Below, one piece after another: positions 7,677-10,972 of a stretch of 10,972 nucleotides of DNA. The stretch is taken from positions 1-10,972 of the forward strand of contig JBKJLF010000556.1 of assembly GCA_046597185.1 (NCBI GenBank). Direction: 5' to 3'. Position numbers and translations under genes: made by a program. The DNA comes from CAMBDR01 sp046597185 (GTDB lineage: Bacteria; Pseudomonadota; Gammaproteobacteria; Burkholderiales; Burkholderiaceae_D). The notes beneath the pieces are model-generated. The model ran no database searches. It worked only from the letters and a program-made list of their open reading frames with translations, and was not told the origin of the DNA. Each line of letters starts with the position of its first letter. The first letter of the stretch is position 1.

Positions 7677-9053
7677 ATGAAGCCGGTAATTGCACTTGTA
7701 GGTCGACCAAACGTCGGCAAATCGACACTGTTTAATCGGTTGACCAGATCGCGTGATGCGTTGGTCGCCGATTTGCCAGGTCTGACGCGTGATCGCCATT
7801 ATGGCGAAGGGCGCATGGGCGAACGCCCGTTTTTAGTGATCGACACAGGTGGTTTTGAGCCTGTCGCCAAAGACGGCATCATGTATGAAATGGCGCGCCA
7901 AACCAAACAAGCGGTGGTCGAAGCCGATGTCGTGGTCTTTATTGTCGATGGTCGCCAAGGCTTGACCGGGCATGATAAAACCATCACCGATTTTTTGCGT
8001 AAAGTAGGCAGGCCCGTGTTGCTGGTGGTAAATAAAGCCGAAGGCATGAAATACACCGCCGCCGTGAGTGAATTTTATGAACTGGGCATGGGTGACCCGT
8101 TGGTAATTTCCTCCGCCCATGGCGACGGTGTACACGATATGCTGGATATGGCCATCGATCAGGCACTGGCGCAACAAGGCACGCTTGAAGCTGAATCTGA
8201 AGCCGGATCTGAAGCCGAGTCCGAAGCTGGCGAATCCACCGGGCGGCCCACCCGCATCGCCATTGTCGGTCGGCCCAATGTCGGTAAATCGACCCTAGTT
8301 AATACCCTGCTGGGCGAAGAGCGCGTGATCGCCTTTGATATGCCCGGCACCACCCGCGATTCGATTGAAATCGCCTTTGAGCGCGATGGCAAAAATTATT
8401 CGCTGATTGATACTGCAGGTATTCGTCGGCGTGGTAAAGTGTTTGAAGCGATTGAAAAGTTTTCTGTGGTCAAAACCTTGCAATCGATTTCGGAAGCGAA
8501 TGTGGTTATTTTGCTGCTGGATGCGCAGCAAGATATTTCTGAGCAAGATGCGCATATCGCTGGCTTTATTTTGGAATCGGGCCGCGCCTTGGTGGTGGCG
8601 GTGAATAAATGGGATGGTTTGCCCGTCGATAAGCGCGACCAAATCAAGTTCGATCTGGATCGCAAACTCGATTTTCTGTCCTTCGCCAAAACCCATTTCA
8701 TTTCTGCCCTGAAGTCGGTTGGCATCGTGCAAATGATGAAGTCGGTCGATGCCGCCTATGAGGCGGCGATGGCGAACCTGTCCACGCCCAAGCTGACCCG
8801 GGCATTGGAAGAAGCGGTAGAAAAGCAGGAACCCAAGCGCAAAGGCTCGATCCGACCAAAAATGCGTTATGCGCATCAGGGTGGACAAAATCCACCGATT
8901 ATTGTGATTCATGGCAATGCATTGAATGCAGTTAGCGAGCCGTACAAACGGTTTTTGGAAAAGCATTTTCGCGACACTTTTTCTTTGGTGGGTACGCCAC
9001 TACGGATTGAATTTCGCACAGGCAAGAATCCATTCGATAAAAATCCAAAATAA
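7677..9053 (+). CDS. der: Ribosome biogenesis GTPase Der (EngA)
   Basis: Der is an essential GTPase with two G domains in tandem that assists late assembly of the 50S ribosomal subunit. The 458-residue product has the first G domain with P-loop GRPNVGKST (9-17), DTGG (56-59) and G4 NKAE (119-122); an acidic linker at about 168-188; the second G domain with GRPNVGKST (198-206), DTAG (245-248) and NKWD (310-313); and a KH-like C-terminal domain from about 375 to 458. The first G4 ends in Glu rather than Asp; NKAEG is what I recall from other Burkholderiales, so this is not read as a defect. An open frame extends upstream to 7575, but the protein family begins at MKPVIALVG. AAGGG at 7668-7672 is the ribosome binding site, overlapping the bamB stop, so the two genes are probably coupled. 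Confidence 0.96.
   Translation: MKPVIALVGRPNVGKSTLFNRLTRSRDALVADLPGLTRDRHYGEGRMGERPFLVIDTGGFEPVAKDGIMYEMARQTKQAVVEADVVVFIVDGRQGLTGHDKTITDFLRKVGRPVLLVVNKAEGMKYTAAVSEFYELGMGDPLVISSAHGDGVHDMLDMAIDQALAQQGTLEAESEAGSEAESEAGESTGRPTRIAIVGRPNVGKSTLVNTLLGEERVIAFDMPGTTRDSIEIAFERDGKNYSLIDTAGIRRRGKVFEAIEKFSVVKTLQSISEANVVILLLDAQQDISEQDAHIAGFILESGRALVVAVNKWDGLPVDKRDQIKFDLDRKLDFLSFAKTHFISALKSVGIVQMMKSVDAAYEAAMANLSTPKLTRALEEAVEKQEPKRKGSIRPKMRYAHQGGQNPPIIVIHGNALNAVSEPYKRFLEKHFRDTFSLVGTPLRIEFRTGKNPFDKNPK
8187..8234 (+). repeat. 12-bp tandem repeat encoding the Der interdomain linker
   Basis: Four successive 12-bp units, GAAGCTGAATCT, GAAGCCGGATCT, GAAGCCGAGTCC and GAAGCTGGCGAA, run head to tail in frame with der. 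They encode EAES, EAGS, EAES and EAGE. Differences between copies are mostly at third codon positions or swap Glu for Gly, indicating an old duplication held as protein. It lies in the flexible linker between the two GTPase domains, where length change is tolerated. Confidence 0.8.
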
Positions 9054-9066
9054 ACCGGATTTGAGT

Positions 9067-9117
9067 GGCAGTAATCGGCAAAAGCGATTACATTTATGCC
9101 GGACTATTTCCTTTTTT
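9067..9117 (+). terminator. Probable terminator-like hairpin after der
   Basis: A perfect 7-bp stem GTAATCG (9071-9077) / CGATTAC (9085-9091) encloses the loop GCAAAAG. GGCA (9067-9070) and TGCC (9097-9100) can extend it across a five-base bulge. A T-rich stretch follows, ending in six T at 9112-9117. It starts 14 bases after the der stop, a usual place for a terminator. The gap of about 11 bases between stem and T-run is longer than ideal, so termination may be inefficient. The T-run can itself pair with the first A-tract of the next repeat (9112-9121 with 9127-9136). Confidence 0.45.
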
Positions 9118-9127
9118 CGCCGTATTG

Positions 9128-9182
9128 GTGAAAAAATCGTGAAAAAATCGTGAAAAGATCGTAGAAAGATCGTGGAAAAATA
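9128..9182. repeat. Five 11-bp A-tract tandem repeats upstream of hfq
   Basis: Five units run head to tail without gaps: GTGAAAAAATC twice, then GTGAAAAGATC, GTAGAAAGATC and GTGGAAAAATA. Each carries a run of three to six A, so the A-tracts recur every 11 bp, close to one turn of B-DNA. Such phasing produces intrinsic bending. The array lies 38 bases before the -35 box of the predicted hfq promoter. The first two copies are identical and later ones diverge, so copy number may differ among strains. There is no coding evidence across it. Confidence 0.85.
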
Positions 9183-9220
9183 AGTTGAGGTCAGCTTGAA
9201 ATTGAAAAGACTGGCCCCAA

Positions 9221-9249
9221 TTGAAGAGAAGTCGGACATCTGGTATTTT
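9221..9249 (+). promoter_or_regulatory. Predicted sigma70-type promoter for hfq-hflX-hflK
   Basis: TTGAAG (9221-9226) matches four of six bases of the -35 consensus, and TATTTT (9244-9249) four of six of the -10, separated by exactly 17 bases. TGG immediately before the -10 box provides an extended -10 element. AT-rich sequence at about 9196-9209 could act as an upstream element. Transcription would begin near 9254-9257, giving a leader of about 30 bases. This is the only intergenic region here long enough for an independent promoter, which fits a new transcription unit. Confidence 0.65.
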
Positions 9250-9261
9250 AGCAATTTTACA

Positions 9262-9273
9262 AACAACAACAAT
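9262..9273 (+). promoter_or_regulatory. (AAC)3AAT tract in the hfq leader, possible Hfq binding site
   Basis: Four consecutive A-R-N triplets (AAC, AAC, AAC, AAT) lie five bases before the hfq ribosome binding site GGAG (9279-9282). A-R-N repeats are what the distal face of Hfq binds, and Hfq represses its own translation in E. coli by binding its leader. Autoregulation at this tract is an inference from the motif and position. Confidence 0.45.
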
Positions 9274-9287
9274 TTGATGGAGCTGTT

Positions 9288-9524
9288 ATGAGCAATAAAG
9301 GGCAATTGTTACAAGACCCATTTTTAAACGCATTGCGTAAAGAGCATGTTCCGGTTTCAATTTATTTGGTTAACGGAATTAAATTGCAAGGACATATTGA
9401 ATCTTTTGACCAATATGTGGTATTGCTGCGCAATACCGTCACCCAAATGGTCTATAAACATGCAATTTCAACGGTGGTGCCTGCACGTGCCGTGAATTTG
9501 AATCTGGACGCGGACGCTGAATAA
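9288..9524 (+). CDS. hfq: RNA chaperone Hfq
   Basis: Hfq is a hexameric Sm-like ring that binds sRNAs and mRNAs and promotes their pairing. The 78-residue product covers the Sm core at about 8-67: Sm1 with VSIYLVNGIKLQG (23-35) and Sm2 with YKHAISTVVP (56-65). Proximal-face uridine-binding residues Gln9, Gln42, Tyr43, Lys57 and His58 are present, as are distal-face residues Tyr26, Lys32 and Leu33 (all one higher than in E. coli). The rim patch is RKEH (17-20) instead of E. coli RRER, so it carries less positive charge. The C-terminal tail is very short, about ten residues, and ends in an acidic DADAE tip. The ATG has GGAG at 9279-9282 as ribosome binding site. hflX follows closely, as in most proteobacteria. 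Confidence 0.98.
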   Translation: MSNKGQLLQDPFLNALRKEHVPVSIYLVNGIKLQGHIESFDQYVVLLRNTVTQMVYKHAISTVVPARAVNLNLDADAE

Positions 9525-9552
9525 ACGCTTGTCTATAGAATCGAAACCTCTC

Positions 9553-10731
9553 ATGCGTGCCGTACTCGTTGCTGTTGATTTCGGGGGGAGCGATTTTGCC
9601 GCCAGCCTGGAAGAATTATCGCTGCTGGCGAGTTCGGCTGGCGTCGAGCCGATTGCGCGCATCACGGGCAGACGGGTCAGCCCCGACCCGGCGTACTTCA
9701 CGGGCAGTGGCAAGGTCGATGAAATTGCCCAGGTGATTGCGGCGGAAGGTTTGGACTTGGTGATTTTTAACCATGCCTTGTCACCCGCGCAGCAACGTAA
9801 TCTGGAGCGCAAGCTCGAAACCCGGGTGCTCGATCGCACCAGTTTGATTTTGGATATTTTTGCCCAGCGGGCGCAAAGCCACGAAGGTAAAGTCCAGGTT
9901 GAATTGGCGCAGTTACAGCATTTGGCAACGCGCCTGATTCGTGGTTGGACCCATCTGGAGCGGCAAAAAGGCGGTATCGGTTTGCGCGGCCCCGGTGAAA
10001 CCCAGCTTGAAACCGACCGCCGTTTGATTGGCGAGCGGGTCAAAGCCTTGCGTGCCCAGCTCGACAAGTTGCAAAAGCAGCGTGAAACCCAGCGTCGCTC
10101 GCGCAGCCGTAACTATGCTTTTTCGGTGTCGCTGGTGGGTTATACTAACGCCGGTAAATCGACGCTGTTTAATGCCCTCACCAAGGCGGGGGTGTATGTC
10201 GCCAACCAGTTATTTGCCACGCTCGACACCACCTCGCGCAAGGTGTATTTGGGGCCGGAAGTGGGGAATGTGGTATTGTCGGACACGGTAGGGTTTGTGC
10301 GCGACTTACCGCATCAATTGGTGGCCGCGTTTCGTGCCACGCTGGAAGAAACCATTCATGCCGATTTATTATTGCATGTGGTGGATGCTGCCAGCACGGT
10401 ACGGCTGGATCAAATCCAGCAAGTCAATGTGGTGTTGGAAGAAATGGATGCGCATCAAATCCCACAGATTTTGGTGTGGAACAAGATCGATGTGGAAGGC
10501 TTGCCGCCTGCGATTGAACGCGATGAATATGGTAAAATTCAGCGGGTTTTTATTAGTGCGCATAGCGGTGAAGGCCTGGATCTGTTGCGGCAGGCCATAG
10601 GTGAAATTGCTGCGGCAGCCAATTTGGCGCGGCAATCGAAGTTGGAACAAGAACTGGCGCGGTTGGCGGCTGAAGAACGCCTCGAATTTGAACAAACCCC
10701 GTCCTCAATTACTCACGTCGGATCAAATTAA
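9553..10731 (+). CDS. hflX: Ribosome-associated GTPase HflX
   Basis: HflX is a GTPase of the Obg-HflX superfamily that binds the 50S subunit and splits stalled or heat-damaged ribosomes. Counted from ATG 9553 the product has 392 residues: an N-terminal nucleotide-binding-like domain (about 1-135), the glycine-rich signature GGIGLRGPGETQLE (140-153), a basic coiled helix (155-187), then the G domain with P-loop GYTNAGKST (196-204), the threonine-rich switch I (LFATLDTTSR), DTVGF (244-248) and NKID (310-313). A helical C-terminus follows. A TTG at 9529, five bases after the hfq stop, would add eight residues (start MSIESKPL) and would suit translational coupling. ATG 9553 is preferred because the family-like sequence MRAVLVAVDFG begins there; neither start has a clear ribosome binding site. 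One base separates its stop from the hflK start. Confidence 0.95.
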   Translation: MRAVLVAVDFGGSDFAASLEELSLLASSAGVEPIARITGRRVSPDPAYFTGSGKVDEIAQVIAAEGLDLVIFNHALSPAQQRNLERKLETRVLDRTSLILDIFAQRAQSHEGKVQVELAQLQHLATRLIRGWTHLERQKGGIGLRGPGETQLETDRRLIGERVKALRAQLDKLQKQRETQRRSRSRNYAFSVSLVGYTNAGKSTLFNALTKAGVYVANQLFATLDTTSRKVYLGPEVGNVVLSDTVGFVRDLPHQLVAAFRATLEETIHADLLLHVVDAASTVRLDQIQQVNVVLEEMDAHQIPQILVWNKIDVEGLPPAIERDEYGKIQRVFISAHSGEGLDLLRQAIGEIAAAANLARQSKLEQELARLAAEERLEFEQTPSSITHVGSN

Positions 10732-10732
10732 T

Positions 10733-10972
10733 ATGTTTGCCTCTTTTTTTAAACAGCTTGGCGTGAAATGGGCGCGGTACTTTCCCAATTTCTCTCCCAT
10801 TTTAAATGGTCGCCGTCCCGACGACGGCCCCCCCGATCTTGATCAACTCTGGCGTGATTTCAATCAGCGCCTGAGTCGTTTGCTGGATAAGTCCGGTAAT
10901 AACGGCGGCAATAACAATAACAACAATTCCCAGTCCGACATGGCGGGTGCCACGATCACAGCAATCCCGGCA
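10733..10972 (+). CDS. hflK: FtsH protease modulator HflK, N-terminal part (partial)
   Basis: HflK is an SPFH/prohibitin-family inner-membrane protein that forms the HflKC complex around the FtsH protease and modulates its activity. The window ends after 80 codons, still in open frame. The identifying block is GRRPDDGPPDLDQLWRDFNQ (26-45), the conserved cytoplasmic N-terminal segment of HflK. A Gly/Asn-rich stretch follows (NNGG at 56-59, then six Asn at 60-65), as often found before the membrane helix. The membrane segment and SPFH domain lie beyond the window. The ATG starts one base after the hflX stop, with GGAT at 10720-10723 as a modest ribosome binding site. The position after hflX is the conserved one, and hflC is expected next. 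Confidence 0.93.
   Translation, partial: MFASFFKQLGVKWARYFPNFSPILNGRRPDDGPPDLDQLWRDFNQRLSRLLDKSGNNGGNNNNNNSQSDMAGATITAIPA

Noticed and set aside
9128..9182. CRISPR array
   Set aside because: The repeats are 11 bp and directly adjacent, with no spacers and no cas genes.
9211..9226. Sigma54-type promoter (TGGCCCC...TTGAAG) before hfq
   Set aside because: The -24 GG is present but there is no GC at the required -12 position; the sigma70-type match is better.
9000..9305. Minus-strand 101-codon ORF across the der-hfq gap
   Set aside because: It overlaps the der end, the A-tract repeats and the hfq promoter; its Phe/Ser-rich composition simply reflects the repeats read backwards.
186..10972. Unusual or new gene system formed by the cluster as a whole
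   Set aside because: Every gene belongs to a known core family and the order ndk-rlmN-pilW-rodZ-ispG-hisS-yfgM-bamB-der-hfq-hflX-hflK is, to my knowledge, common in Burkholderiales.

Overview
The window is a compact, single-strand run of housekeeping genes, all on the + strand, from a betaproteobacterium of the order Burkholderiales. The gene order, the Burkholderia-like Hfq, HflX and Der sequences and the intermediate base composition with heavy use of TTG for leucine fit an Oxalobacteraceae-type organism. The family assignment is an inference; the order is much safer.

Layout. The 3' end of ndk (1-86) is followed by a 99-base gap with a strong hairpin. A tightly packed block comes next: rlmN, pilW/pilF, rodZ, ispG, hisS, yfgM, bamB and der (186-9053). 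Most junctions overlap or leave under 30 bases, so the block looks like one or a few long transcripts. The only larger gap inside it is yfgM-bamB (88 bases to the annotated bamB start). A 234-base intergenic region (9054-9287) separates der from a second block, hfq-hflX-hflK (9288 to the window end, hflK cut off). That region holds a terminator-like hairpin, five 11-bp A-tract repeats in helical phase, an extended -10 sigma70-type promoter and an AAC-rich leader before hfq.

How the genes relate. Two enzymes and one factor serve translation: RlmN methylates 23S rRNA and some tRNAs, HisS charges tRNA-His, and Der matures the 50S subunit. HflX is also a ribosome-binding GTPase. Envelope functions are type IV pilus assembly (PilW), cell shape (RodZ), periplasmic folding at the translocon (YfgM) and outer-membrane protein insertion (BamB). 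IspG supplies isoprenoid precursors, including those for lipid carriers. Hfq is the sRNA chaperone and HflK a regulator of the FtsH protease.

What stands out. No new defence, mobile or biosynthetic system is visible; this is conserved core genome. The items most worth checking are regulatory or lesion-like: an in-frame TAA that cuts the best-supported start of bamB away from its lipobox and sits beside a perfect 12-bp palindrome; the phased A-tract repeats upstream of hfq; and an (AAC)3AAT tract in the hfq leader resembling an Hfq distal-face binding site. A 12-bp tandem repeat also encodes the acidic linker between the two GTPase domains of Der.
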